Assembly (NCBI RefSeq): GCF_000626675.1
Contig: NZ_CP006842.1
Coordinates: 1,674,001 to 1,738,000, forward strand
Reading direction: 5' to 3'
Origin: Corynebacterium glyciniphilum AJ 3170
GTDB taxonomy: Bacteria > Actinomycetota > Actinomycetes > Mycobacteriales > Mycobacteriaceae
DNA: 64,000 nt
In this document: in pieces, positions 8,568-16,669 of the stretch
How positions within the stretch are numbered: the stretch's first letter is position 1
How the letters are laid out: every line of letters starts with the position of its first letter
Translations under genes and position numbers: made by a program
The notes under the pieces: model-generated
Databases searched by the model: none
Seen by the model: the letters and a program-made list of their open reading frames with translations, nothing else
Told to the model about the DNA's origin: nothing

Positions 8568-10019
8568 ATGACAAGCATGAACCAGAACCCTGAAGAGATC
8601 CACGCGGAGACCACAGTCGGAGAGCTGGACCTCGAACAGCGGTCGAGCCTCCGGAGGCTCAGCCGTGGGACGAATGTCCACTCCACTGAACAGGACGACG
8701 GCTACGACGTCGAGTACCGCAAGCTCCGGCTTGAGAAGGTTGTCCTCGTCGGCGTGTGGACCGAGGGTAGTCTCGAACAGATTGAGGCCCGTCTCGCCGA
8801 ATTGGCGGCGCTGGCGGAAACCGCGGGTTCCGAGATCGCCGACATGCTCTATCAACGACGGGACAAACCGGATGCGGGTACCTACATCGGGTCGGGAAAG
8901 GTTGAGGAACTCCGCCAGATCGTCCTGGAGACCAACGCGGACACTGTCGTGGCCGACGGCGAACTCAGCCCGGGGCAGATGATCGCCCTCGAGAAGGCCC
9001 TCGACGTCAAGGTCATCGACCGGACGATGCTCATCCTCGATATTTTTGCCCAACATGCCAAGTCCAAGGAGGGCAAGGCGCAAGTCGCTCTCGCACAACT
9101 GGAGTATCTCATTACGCGCGTGCGTGGTTGGGGCGGCGCTCTGTCCCGACAGGCGGGTGGCCGTGCGGGGTCCAACGGTGGCGTCGGACTGCGTGGCCCT
9201 GGAGAGACCAAGATCGAAGCCGACCGTCGGCGACTGCGTAGCGAGATGGCCCGTCTACGCCGCGAGATCCAGGGCATGAAGAAGTCGCGTGACATCAAAC
9301 GTGGGCGCCGTGACGCGTCCGCGATCGCCAAGGTCGCCATCGCCGGTTACACCAACGCAGGTAAGTCGTCCTTGCTGAACTCACTGACCGGCGCCGGAGT
9401 TCTGGTGGAGGATGCGTTGTTCGCGACCCTCGACCCCACGACCCGTCGTGCCGAACTTGCCGACGGGCGCGCGGTGGTCTTTTCGGACACTGTAGGTTTT
9501 ATCCGCTTCCTGCCGACGCAACTGGTTGAGGCGTTTCGTTCGACCTTGGAGGAGGTCATGGCCGCCGATGTCGTCCTGCACGTCGTCGACGGATCCGATC
9601 CTTTCCCGATGGAGCAGATTGCCGCGGTGAATAAAGTCATCGGCGAAATCGCCGAGGAGACCGGGGAACCCGCACCACCGGAGATTCTCGTGATCAACAA
9701 AGTAGATGCCGCGGACCCGCTGGTTCTCGCTGAGCTTCGCAGCAGACTGGATGATGTGCTGTTCGTTTCGGCTGCCACCGGCGAAGGCATTCCGGTTCTC
9801 GAGAGCAGATTGGAGCTCTTTCTCAACTCTCTCGACGATCATGTGGTGTTGCAGGTGCCGTTCGATCGGGGAGACGTTGTGTCGCGCCTGCACGAGTACG
9901 GGACCGTGCTGAGCCAGGAGTACACCGAGGACGGCACCCGGGTGGAGGTACGCCTGCCCGGGATCATCGCGGCAGAACTGTCGGACCTGCGAATCGCGGT
10001 CGACGAGGGGACAGAATAA
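8568..10019 (+). CDS. hflX: GTPase HflX
   Basis: Ribosome-associated GTPase that in other bacteria splits or rescues stalled 70S ribosomes, for example after heat or antibiotic stress. 483 aa. N-terminal HflX domain with the [12 protein letters not shown] motif, a basic linker helix ([15 protein letters not shown]), then the G domain: G1 [10 protein letters not shown]3 DTVGF, G4 NKVD. The open frame extends to GTG 8550, but I chose ATG 8568, which leaves a leader of about 25 nt after the TACTCT hexamer with GGAAAG 10 nt upstream. Followed after 10 bp by uraA, probably co-transcribed. Confidence 0.95.
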
Positions 10020-10029
10020 GCTCGTCCGA

Positions 10030-11382
10030 ATGGACGAAATGAACACGCAGACTGACTGCGCCCCTGCAGGGTCCCCCCGCGGGTCATTCTTCGGGTGGAC
10101 ACTGCACGGAGACGGTAAAAACATCAGGCCCGGTGCAGTGGTTGCCCCGGAGGAACGACTGACATGGCCGAGGACCGTCGGCATCGGGATGCAGCACGTC
10201 ATTGCGATGTTCGGCGCCACACTTCTTGTTCCGGCACTCACTGGATTCCCGGTCAACACGACCCTGCTGTTCTCCGGGATTGGGACGATCCTTTTCCTGC
10301 TGATCACGAGGAACCGCGTTCCGTCGTACCTCGGCAGCTCTTTCGCTTTCATCGCGCCGTTGACGGCAACGCAGGCAGAAGGTTTCCCTGCCCAGCTCGG
10401 CGGTGTGCTCGTTGCCGGGCTTGTGCTGATTCTCGTCGGGGTCCTGGTCAAGTCTGCCGGTCGTCGCGTCCTGGATGCCGTCATGCCGCCGGCGGTCACA
10501 GGTGCCATCGTTGCGTTGATCGGGTTGAACCTTGCCCCGGCAGCGACCTCGAACTTCGCGGAACAACCATTGGTCGCTGCGGTGACAATGTGCGCGGTGC
10601 TCGTCGTCACAGTTGCTGGACGAGGGATGATTGGTCGTCTCGGCATCCTCATCGGTGTCGTCATCGGATGGGGATTCGCGGTGCTCACCGGGAACATCGC
10701 CGGCGATGCAGGTGACGTCATCGGCGATGCCGCGTGGTTCGGTCTGCCTGAGTTCCACACGCCGGAGTTCCACGCCAGCGCGATTCTGCTGACGTTACCC
10801 GTCGTGGTGGTTCTCATCGCGGAGAACGTGGGACATGTGAAAGCCGTTGCCGGGATGACCAAACGGAACCTTGACGACCAGGCAGGACCGGCACTCATCG
10901 GTGACGGGCTGGCGACCACCCTGGCTGGCGGGTTCGGCGGATCAGGTACGACGACATACGCGGAGAACATCGGGGTGATGGCTGCGACGAAAGTTTACTC
11001 GACGGCCGCCTACTGGGTCGCCGCAGCGACCGCGATGATCCTGGCTTTCGTGCCGAAATTTGGAGCGGTGATCAACACCATTCCGGCAGGGGTTCTGGGA
11101 GGGGCGACGATGGTCCTCTACGGGATGATCGGTCTCCTGGGAATACGGATCTGGCAGGACAACAACGTGAACCTGACCAACCCGGTGAATCTCTCGGCAG
11201 CGGCCGTGGCGTTGACAGCGGGAATCGGGAATCTCACCCTGCAGATCGGCTCACTGGAGCTCGAAGGCATCGCCTGGGGCTCCGTGGGCATCATCGTCGG
11301 TTACCCGATCCTGAGGTGGTTGTTCGAGAACATCGGCGAAGGCCGCGACCTGTCCGTCCGGGATTACCACCTGAAGTCTTGA
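10030..11382 (+). CDS. uraA: Uracil permease (NCS2 family)
   Basis: Proton-coupled nucleobase transporter in the cytoplasmic membrane. 450 aa with about 14 predicted membrane segments. The family signatures are visible: GMQHVIAMFGATLLVPALTGFP in the first helices, LGSSFAFIAP in the third, and the substrate-binding region VVVLIAENVGHV...GDGLATTLAGGFGGSGTTTYAENIGV. Uracil is the likeliest substrate, inferred from similarity to UraA. It follows hflX after 10 bp and converges with ptsH, with only 8 bp between the stops and no obvious terminator. Confidence 0.92.
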   Translation: MDEMNTQTDCAPAGSPRGSFFGWTLHGDGKNIRPGAVVAPEERLTWPRTVGIGMQHVIAMFGATLLVPALTGFPVNTTLLFSGIGTILFLLITRNRVPSYLGSSFAFIAPLTATQAEGFPAQLGGVLVAGLVLILVGVLVKSAGRRVLDAVMPPAVTGAIVALIGLNLAPAATSNFAEQPLVAAVTMCAVLVVTVAGRGMIGRLGILIGVVIGWGFAVLTGNIAGDAGDVIGDAAWFGLPEFHTPEFHASAILLTLPVVVVLIAENVGHVKAVAGMTKRNLDDQAGPALIGDGLATTLAGGFGGSGTTTYAENIGVMAATKVYSTAAYWVAAATAMILAFVPKFGAVINTIPAGVLGGATMVLYGMIGLLGIRIWQDNNVNLTNPVNLSAAAVALTAGIGNLTLQIGSLELEGIAWGSVGIIVGYPILRWLFENIGEGRDLSVRDYHLKS

Positions 11383-11390
11383 CGGGCTGT

Positions 11391-11660
11391 CTACTCCTCG
11401 TCGAGGTTCTTGGTGATGAGCGCGGCGATGGCCTCGACGGCCTCAGCATTGTCGGAGGAGACGGTGACCTCGTCACCGTGCTCGGCACCGAGCGCCATGA
11501 TCATCAGCGAGGATGATGCGTCCGACGGCTCGTCGTCGTCTTCCCCCGGGAGGGAGAGCAGGATCTCATCGTCGTAGTTGGCCGCGGCCTCCGCGATGAT
11601 GGTGGCGGGACGGGCATGCAGACCGACGGTGGAGCCGACGGTGACAGTGGTAGAGGCCAT
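11391..11660 (-). CDS. ptsH: Phosphocarrier protein HPr
   Basis: Accepts phosphate from enzyme I (PtsI) and passes it to sugar-specific EII components. 89 aa. The phosphorylation site is His15 in VGLHARPA. The region corresponding to the Firmicutes regulatory Ser46 reads ASSSLMIMALGA and is preceded by an acidic insert (EDDDEPSD) common in corynebacterial HPr. The upstream ORF extension to 11789 is unlikely because the HPr fold begins at this ATG. In C. glutamicum ptsH is the last gene of the fru operon; here it stands alone next to sugR. Confidence 0.96.
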   Translation of the reverse strand: MASTTVTVGSTVGLHARPATIIAEAAANYDDEILLSLPGEDDDEPSDASSSLMIMALGAEHGDEVTVSSDNAEAVEAIAALITKNLDEE

Positions 11661-11819
11661 GGTTCTCAGGTCCTTTTCGAGTCGTCGTATCGTGTCATCG
11701 AAAATGAGGGCACGCCAAGTGTGGAGCGCCTCACTCTCTTCCAGACAGCGTAGCCGAACCTCCGGGAGTTGTGCTGCACCCGGCTGCACCCGCCGGGGGC
11801 ACCTCGGCCGTTACAGTCG

Positions 11820-12608
11820 TCACGCGGTGACAACAGTGACATCTTCGGCTGTGAATGCCTCGAGATACTGGTGCGGAGCTGCATCATCAGTCACCAGAAC
11901 GTCAATCTCTGGGACATTTGCGAAGCTGACGAGGTAATCCCGCCCGAACTTCGTGGAGTCGCACATGGCGACGACCCGGTCCGAGTTTGCGATCATCGCG
12001 CGCTTCACCGCGGCCTCCTCGGCGTCCGCAGTCGACAGGCCGTGGTCCATGGACAGGGCATTGGTGCCGATGAACGCGATGTCAGCATGGTGGACACCGA
12101 TGGTCCGCAATGCGATGTCGCCGACGACGGCCTGGGTGATGGGGCGGATGTGCCCGCCGATCAACTGGACATCAGATAGTCCCGCTGCCGACAAGCGGAC
12201 GGCGAGAGGGAGGAAGTTCGTCAGTACCGTCAGGTTCCGGTACGGGTTGTCGTCGGGGCGGCCTGCCTCTGCGATGGCGTGTGCGAGCATGGCGGTGGTG
12301 GTGCCGGCGTCGAGGAACACAGTCCCGGTCCGCGGCAGAAGTTCTGTCGCCGCTCTCCCGATCCGGATCTTCGCCTCGGTCGAGGTGGTGCTGCGTAGCT
12401 CGATCGGCGTCTCGCGGGTCTGGAACGTATTGGTGGGTACCGCCCCGCCGTGGACCCGGTGCAAGGCACCGTCATTGTCGAGTACGGTCAGGTCACGCCG
12501 GATGGTCTCCGGGGTGACGGCAAAACGCTCCGCAAGTTCGACCACGGTGACACGCCCGTTGACTGCGGTCAGTGACGCGATCTGGCGGCGACGTTCCTCT
12601 GAGTTCAT
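11820..12608 (-). CDS. sugR: DeoR-family sugar PTS regulator, SugR-like
   Basis: Transcription factor, 262 aa. The N-terminal DeoR helix-turn-helix starts at EERRRQIASL and includes ELAERFAVTPETIRRDLTVLD. The C-terminal sugar-phosphate-sensing domain carries FLDAGTTTAMLA, QLIGGHIRPITQAVVGD, AFIGTNAL and CDSTKFGRDY. The sequence resembles C. glutamicum SugR, the repressor of pts genes whose DNA binding is relieved by sugar phosphates; FruR is the alternative. ATG 12608 is chosen because TACAAT lies 7 nt upstream (leaderless); an ATG at 12617 is within the promoter hexamer. Divergent from ptsI, whose promoter region it would be well placed to control. Confidence 0.88.
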   Translation of the reverse strand: MNSEERRRQIASLTAVNGRVTVVELAERFAVTPETIRRDLTVLDNDGALHRVHGGAVPTNTFQTRETPIELRSTTSTEAKIRIGRAATELLPRTGTVFLDAGTTTAMLAHAIAEAGRPDDNPYRNLTVLTNFLPLAVRLSAAGLSDVQLIGGHIRPITQAVVGDIALRTIGVHHADIAFIGTNALSMDHGLSTADAEEAAVKRAMIANSDRVVAMCDSTKFGRDYLVSFANVPEIDVLVTDDAAPHQYLEAFTAEDVTVVTA

Positions 12609-12615
12609 GATGTGC

Positions 12616-12621
12616 ATTGTA
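12616..12621 (-). promoter_or_regulatory. -10 hexamer TACAAT of sugR (predicted leaderless)
   Basis: TACAAT on the minus strand, 7 nt before ATG 12608. It overlaps the in-frame upstream ATG at 12617-12615. Confidence 0.55.
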
Positions 12622-12711
12622 TGGGGTCGAGGGGGTGCGAACCTCGATTCGGGGGTGGGGAGTCCGACGGGGGTGGCCCCGGCGGGCCCCGAAAAGAGGG
12701 GGAGAAGAGGG

Positions 12712-12760
12712 TACTGTGGACGTCAACCTAATACGTCAACCGATGTCCTTTCAGATGTCC
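12712..12760 (+). promoter_or_regulatory. ptsI promoter/operator region with two pairs of direct repeats
   Basis: TACTGT at 12712-12717 is a candidate -10 for ptsI. Immediately downstream ACGTCAACC occurs at 12720-12728 and 12733-12741 (period 13), followed by GATGTCC at 12742-12748 and 12754-12760 (period 12). The repeats lie on one face of the helix at or after the predicted start, consistent with an operator. Which regulator binds is not shown. Confidence 0.4.
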
Positions 12761-12790
12761 ATTCTGAATATTTGTGGGAGACCAGACACT

Positions 12791-14509
12791 ATGGCAGACA
12801 CGAAATCCTCCGCACCTTCCACCGACGGTGAGCCCGTCATCCTGAAGGGAAAATCAGTGGTTCCCGGCACGGTCTTCGCGCCGGTGACCTGGGTAACGGA
12901 CCGTCCGGAGCTGCCGGGGCCGGATAAGACGGTCGCCGAGGGGGAACGAGAGGCAGAGTTCGAGGCGTTCACCCGGGCCGTCGACACCGTCTCGGGGCGC
13001 CTCAGTGCACGTGCTGCGACAGTCGAGGGCAATGCACGCCAGGTGCTTGAAGCCACGGTCGCCATTGCAAAGGACCGCGCATGGGCCAAGAAGGTCCGAA
13101 AATCCGTCAATGCGGGTCAGACCAACGTCTACGCGGTCAAACAGGCTACGGATGACTTTGTCGAGATGTTCCTCAAGGCGGGTGGTGTGATGGCCGAGAG
13201 GGTCACTGACCTGATGGACGTCCGCGACCGCGTCATCGCCGAGCTCCGAGGAGAACCCGAACCGGGCATCCCCGACGTCGATTCTCCCCATGTCCTGTTC
13301 GCCGATGACCTTGCCCCAGCCGATACCGCTACTCTTGACCCTGAACTGATCGTTGCCGTGGTCACAGAGAAAGGCGGAGCGACGAGCCATACCGCGATCA
13401 TTGCCCGTCAGCTGGATATCCCCTGCATTGTGGCTATTGGTGTCAACCTGCGCTCCATCGCAGCGGAAACCGAGGTACTGGTTGACGCCGCCGTGGGAAC
13501 CGTGGAGACCGGGGTGGACCCGGCTGATGTCGAGAAAAGGGTAGCTGCAGCTGCAGAACTCGCCTCGAAGGTACGCGGATGGCACGGACCGGCTGAAACT
13601 GCGGACGGTCACCGGGTTCAACTGCTCGCCAATGTGCAGGACGGTGCCGCCGCCAGGCAGGCAGCGGAATCGGTCGCAGAAGGCATCGGGCTGTTCCGGA
13701 CCGAACTCGGCTTCCTCAGCGAAACGACAGAACCGTCCGTCGAGGAACAGGCGGATCGGTATGCGGAAGTGTTGAGCGCCTTCCCAGAGGGCAAGGTGGT
13801 CATCCGCACGTTGGATGCAGGGTCGGACAAGCCGGTGCCCTATGTGATGGCGGAGAGTGAGGAGAACCCGGCACTCGGTGTTCGCGGCCTGCGTATCGCA
13901 CGCACGAATCAGGAGCTGCTGGAGCGTCAGCTCGACGGAATCGCACTGGCGCTGAAGAAATCCGGCAGGGAGGAATCGTCGGCGCAGACCTGGGTCATGG
14001 CGCCGATGGTGGCAACGGTGTATGAGGCGCAGTGGTTTGCTGCATTGTGCCATGAGCGGGGACTTGTCGCGGGTGCGATGATCGAGGTTCCCGCTGCGGC
14101 GTTGATGGCAGACAAGATGATGCCCTATCTGGACTTCGTCTCCATCGGTACGAATGACCTGACCCAGTACACGATGGCAGCTGACCGTATGTCGGCGTCC
14201 CTTGCCCATCTGACAGATCCGTGGCAGCCAGCGGTGCTGAGGTTGGTACACACGACCTGTCGTGCTGGTGCAGTGACTCGCACCGCGGTCGGGGTCTGCG
14301 GTGAAGCAGCTGCCGACCCGATACTCGCGTGCGTTCTGGCGGGGCTCGGGGTTACGTCCCTGTCAGCCGCTCCACCGGCATTGGCGGCGGTGGGCGCTCA
14401 GCTTGGTGAGATCGACTTCGCGGTCTGCCGGGAAATGGCGGCGGCGGCGCTCGATGCCGATGGGGCCGAAGAGGCGAAGACTGCCGCTGCGGCGGTCCTC
14501 GGCCTCTAG
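12791..14509 (+). CDS. ptsI: PTS enzyme I (phosphoenolpyruvate-protein phosphotransferase)
   Basis: Takes phosphate from PEP onto a histidine and donates it to HPr. 572 aa, as expected for the family. The phospho-acceptor is His200 in GGATSHTAII. The C-terminal PEP-binding barrel shows GIGLFRTELGFL, RTLDAGSDKP, MIEVPAAAL and FVSIGTNDLTQYTMAADR, with the conserved Cys in ILACVLAGLG. The open frame extends upstream to 12617, but ATG 12791 begins the recognisable protein, with GGGAG about 10 nt before it. Divergent from sugR across 182 bp and convergent with lexA. Confidence 0.96.
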   Translation: MADTKSSAPSTDGEPVILKGKSVVPGTVFAPVTWVTDRPELPGPDKTVAEGEREAEFEAFTRAVDTVSGRLSARAATVEGNARQVLEATVAIAKDRAWAKKVRKSVNAGQTNVYAVKQATDDFVEMFLKAGGVMAERVTDLMDVRDRVIAELRGEPEPGIPDVDSPHVLFADDLAPADTATLDPELIVAVVTEKGGATSHTAIIARQLDIPCIVAIGVNLRSIAAETEVLVDAAVGTVETGVDPADVEKRVAAAAELASKVRGWHGPAETADGHRVQLLANVQDGAAARQAAESVAEGIGLFRTELGFLSETTEPSVEEQADRYAEVLSAFPEGKVVIRTLDAGSDKPVPYVMAESEENPALGVRGLRIARTNQELLERQLDGIALALKKSGREESSAQTWVMAPMVATVYEAQWFAALCHERGLVAGAMIEVPAAALMADKMMPYLDFVSIGTNDLTQYTMAADRMSASLAHLTDPWQPAVLRLVHTTCRAGAVTRTAVGVCGEAAADPILACVLAGLGVTSLSAAPPALAAVGAQLGEIDFAVCREMAAAALDADGAEEAKTAAAAVLGL

Positions 14510-14517
14510 TTTCACTC

Positions 14518-14560
14518 CGACGGATGTCGGGCCCCGACACCGGAGCTCCGATATCCGTCG
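14518..14560. terminator. Compound hairpin between convergent ptsI and lexA
   Basis: Outer arms CGACGGAT (14518-14525) and ATCCGTCG (14553-14560) enclose a TGTCGG/CCGACA stem-loop and the palindrome CGGAGCTCCG. It is GC-rich, without a U-tract, and placed between two convergent genes, so it probably ends transcription in both directions. Confidence 0.55.
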
Positions 14561-14584
14561 TCAGGCGATCGCAGGGGAGCGCGG

Positions 14585-15334
14585 TCAGATCTTTCGGAGT
14601 ACGGCGACGACGCGGCCGAGGATGTCAGCATTGTCACCGGGGATCGGTTCGAAGAGATCATTGTGGGGGAGTAGCCAGACACCGTTGCCGTCCTTCTGGA
14701 ATTCCTTGACCGTCGCCTCGCCGTCGATCATCGCTGCGACGAAGTCGCCGAGTTCGGCGACTTTCTGCGACCGCACCGCCACCCAGTCGCCATTGAAGAT
14801 ACCTGCGTCGCGCATGGATTCTCCCACGACTTGCAGAAGGAACAGTTCGCCGCTGCCCACGAGCTCCTGCGGCAGTGGAAAGTGAGCTTCTACGTGTTCC
14901 TCAGCCAGGATCGGTGAACCGGCAGCGATCTGTCCCACCACGGGAACGAACGAAGGGGAGGGCATCCCGTCCGGGCCGGTCGTGGCCGCAGGTTTAGGGC
15001 CCGGCCGGGAAGCCGGCTCATCCTCGAAATCCCGGATGTCTACGGCGCGGGGCTTATTGTCCTCCCGTCGGAGATAACCTTTCCTCTCCAACTCCCGCAG
15101 GTGGTACGACACTGATGACGTGGAGTTCAGGCCAACAGCGTCACAGATCTCGCGGATGCTCGGCGGATACCCTCGGAACCGCGTGGCGTCTTTGATGACG
15201 TCCATGATGCGACGCTGGCGGTCGGAGAGCTTCTCCCTGCCCTTGTCGTCGCCACTTGCTCCCGCGCTTGCTAGGGCGGCACGTTTCTTGCTTCCCGGAG
15301 CTACCCCCGTGGAGGACTTCTGTTTCTCTGCCAT
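14585..15334 (-). CDS. lexA: LexA repressor
   Basis: SOS master repressor that self-cleaves on RecA filaments. 249 aa. The winged HTH (about residues 35-95) contains [24 protein letters not shown]. The autoproteolysis site is Ala138-Gly139 in QIAAGSP, with catalytic Ser173 in VVGESM and Lys210 in GEATVKEF. A longer N-terminal extension (about 33 residues) than E. coli LexA is normal for Corynebacterium. AGGAG lies 8 nt before the ATG. Several TCGAAC half-sites upstream suggest autorepression. recA should lie just outside the left of the window next to gluD, inferred from C. glutamicum synteny. Confidence 0.96.
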   Translation of the reverse strand: MAEKQKSSTGVAPGSKKRAALASAGASGDDKGREKLSDRQRRIMDVIKDATRFRGYPPSIREICDAVGLNSTSSVSYHLRELERKGYLRREDNKPRAVDIRDFEDEPASRPGPKPAATTGPDGMPSPSFVPVVGQIAAGSPILAEEHVEAHFPLPQELVGSGELFLLQVVGESMRDAGIFNGDWVAVRSQKVAELGDFVAAMIDGEATVKEFQKDGNGVWLLPHNDLFEPIPGDNADILGRVVAVLRKI

Positions 15335-15369
15335 CTGACCTACTCCTGGTCTCGTTGTACCGATCGTGG

Positions 15370-15497
15370 GTTCGACAGTACATCACCGAACCGACATTGT
15401 TCATCAGGGTGTTCGAAAGTGTCGCGGAAGTTGTGGACTTCTTCGAACACCCGTGCTACCGTCTGGCACATAGAGCGAAGTTCGAACACATGGACGA
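15370..15497. promoter_or_regulatory. LexA (SOS) half-sites between lexA and the divergent gene
   Basis: GTTCGA at 15370-15375 and 15411-15416; TCGAAC at 15443-15448 and 15482-15487. The best complete box is TCGAACACATGGACGA at 15482-15497, differing from the actinobacterial TCGAAC-N4-GTTCGA in two positions. GTGTTCGAA (15409-15417) and TTCGAACAC (15442-15450) form a perfect 9-bp inverted repeat. The rest of the 15335-15596 gap holds no gene. Confidence 0.65.
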
Positions 15498-15596
15498 AGA
15501 TACTGACCGTCATGCGAGACGATGTCCGGCTGCGGTGCTGTCATGGTCCTGTCAGATTCCGCAAGTCAGGTTCGTTTTCACGGAAAGAGGGTTGTC

Positions 15597-16127
15597 ATGA
15601 ACACGATATCGGTACGTAATCCCCGGGGCGTTGACCGTCGTCCTGTCTACCGTCGTCCGGAGTGGACACGTGTGGTCGAGACGGGGCGATCGAACACGTG
15701 GGGGCATGGTGCGGTGCGACATCCGTCAGCGGCTCAGGTGGAGCGTCGGCGGTTCCGCGCGACCGGTGAAGAACGTCCGTTCGAGACAGGTTCTCGGGCG
15801 CGCCGAGTACGTCGCCGTATGTCTTCTGTCCTCGGTTCTCCGGGCGTTACGTTGGTGTCTCTCGCGTCGCTGGTGGTGATGCTCGCCGCGTCACCGGTTT
15901 TGACCGGTCCGAATGAGGAGGCTGTCACACCTGCCAGGACTGCGACGGTCACGGTCGGGGACAACGCCAGCTTGGCGGATATCGCCAGAGAGCACGTCCC
16001 GGGTGCATCGGTGGGTGACGCGGTGGCGAGAATTGCGTCCCTCAACGACATCGACAAGATCGGCGCGGATGACGGTCACCACGCCGGTGCGGAGTCCACG
16101 CGACAGGTTGTGATCCCGGTCTACTGA
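15597..16127 (+). CDS. SOS-associated cell-division suppressor-like membrane protein (DivS/Rv2719c position)
   Basis: 176 aa. A basic, Arg-rich cytoplasmic N-terminus (about residues 1-80) precedes one membrane helix ([20 protein letters not shown]) and an extracytoplasmic domain with LysM-like spacing ([21 protein letters not shown], then [13 protein letters not shown]). In C. glutamicum and M. tuberculosis the gene divergent from lexA encodes an SOS-induced inhibitor of septation (DivS, ChiZ). Placement, topology and the SOS box at 15482 support the same role here, but this is inference. ATG 15597 has GAAAGAGGG just upstream; the frame is open to 15522 without a better start. Confidence 0.7.
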   Translation: MNTISVRNPRGVDRRPVYRRPEWTRVVETGRSNTWGHGAVRHPSAAQVERRRFRATGEERPFETGSRARRVRRRMSSVLGSPGVTLVSLASLVVMLAASPVLTGPNEEAVTPARTATVTVGDNASLADIAREHVPGASVGDAVARIASLNDIDKIGADDGHHAGAESTRQVVIPVY

Positions 16128-16157
16128 CCGGGCAACGGCAGGGGAAGGCTCCAGGGG

Positions 16158-16163
16158 TAGCAT
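16158..16163 (+). promoter_or_regulatory. Candidate -10 hexamer TAGCAT of nrdR
   Basis: TAGCAT predicts a start near 16170 and a leader of about 37 nt that contains AAGGGAG before GTG 16207. Confidence 0.35.
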
Positions 16164-16206
16164 ATGGGTCCGTCCCGTTCCACTGATCTCTGTAAGGGAG
16201 AACGCC

Positions 16207-16668
16207 GTGCTCTGTCCCGCGTGCCGCTCCGAAGACTCCCGGGTGGTGGATTCGCGTACGGTCGAATCTGGCTCAGCTATCCGTCGTCGACGAGAATGCC
16301 TGACATGCAAAACCAGGTTCACGACACTCGAACGCTCAGTGCTCCTGGTGACCAAACGGAGCGGCGTGACCGAAGAGTTTCGCCGCGACAAGGTCATCAG
16401 GGGTGTGGGGCGTGCTTGTCAGGGACTCGAGGTCTCCGGGGACGACCTCAAGATACTCGCACACGACGTCGAGCAGTCGCTTCGTGCGTCCTACGGTTCG
16501 CAGGTGGCCGCGGATGATATCGGCCTGGCGATTCTCGAGCCGCTGCGTAACCTCAACGAAGTTGCGTACCTGAGGTTTGCCTCGGTGTACAAGTCCTTCC
16601 GGTCCACCGAGGACTTCGAGACGGAGATCCGGGCCCTCCGTCAGCGTCGAGAAGACGCCGCTGAATAA
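16207..16668 (+). CDS. nrdR: Transcriptional repressor NrdR
   Basis: Zinc- and nucleotide-binding repressor of ribonucleotide reductase genes. 153 aa, the usual length. Zinc-ribbon cysteines 3, 6, 31 and 34 (LCPAC, CLTCK) and SRVVDSR are followed by an ATP-cone domain (about residues 46-136) beginning [19 protein letters not shown]. Residue 2 is Leu where many NrdR have Arg or Lys. GTG start with AAGGGAG 6 nt upstream. It follows the lexA-linked gene as in C. glutamicum. Only one base separates its stop from the convergent hrpA stop. Confidence 0.96.
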   Translation: MLCPACRSEDSRVVDSRTVESGSAIRRRRECLTCKTRFTTLERSVLLVTKRSGVTEEFRRDKVIRGVGRACQGLEVSGDDLKILAHDVEQSLRASYGSQVAADDIGLAILEPLRNLNEVAYLRFASVYKSFRSTEDFETEIRALRQRREDAAE

Positions 16669-16669
16669 G

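Noticed and set aside
9381..10970. 529-codon minus-strand open frame across hflX and uraA
   Set aside because: Antisense to two clear genes; proline/serine/threonine/arginine-rich composition typical of a high-GC shadow frame.
12854..14251. 465-codon minus-strand open frame inside ptsI
   Set aside because: Antisense to intact ptsI, with His/Arg/Cys-rich composition and no recognisable domain.
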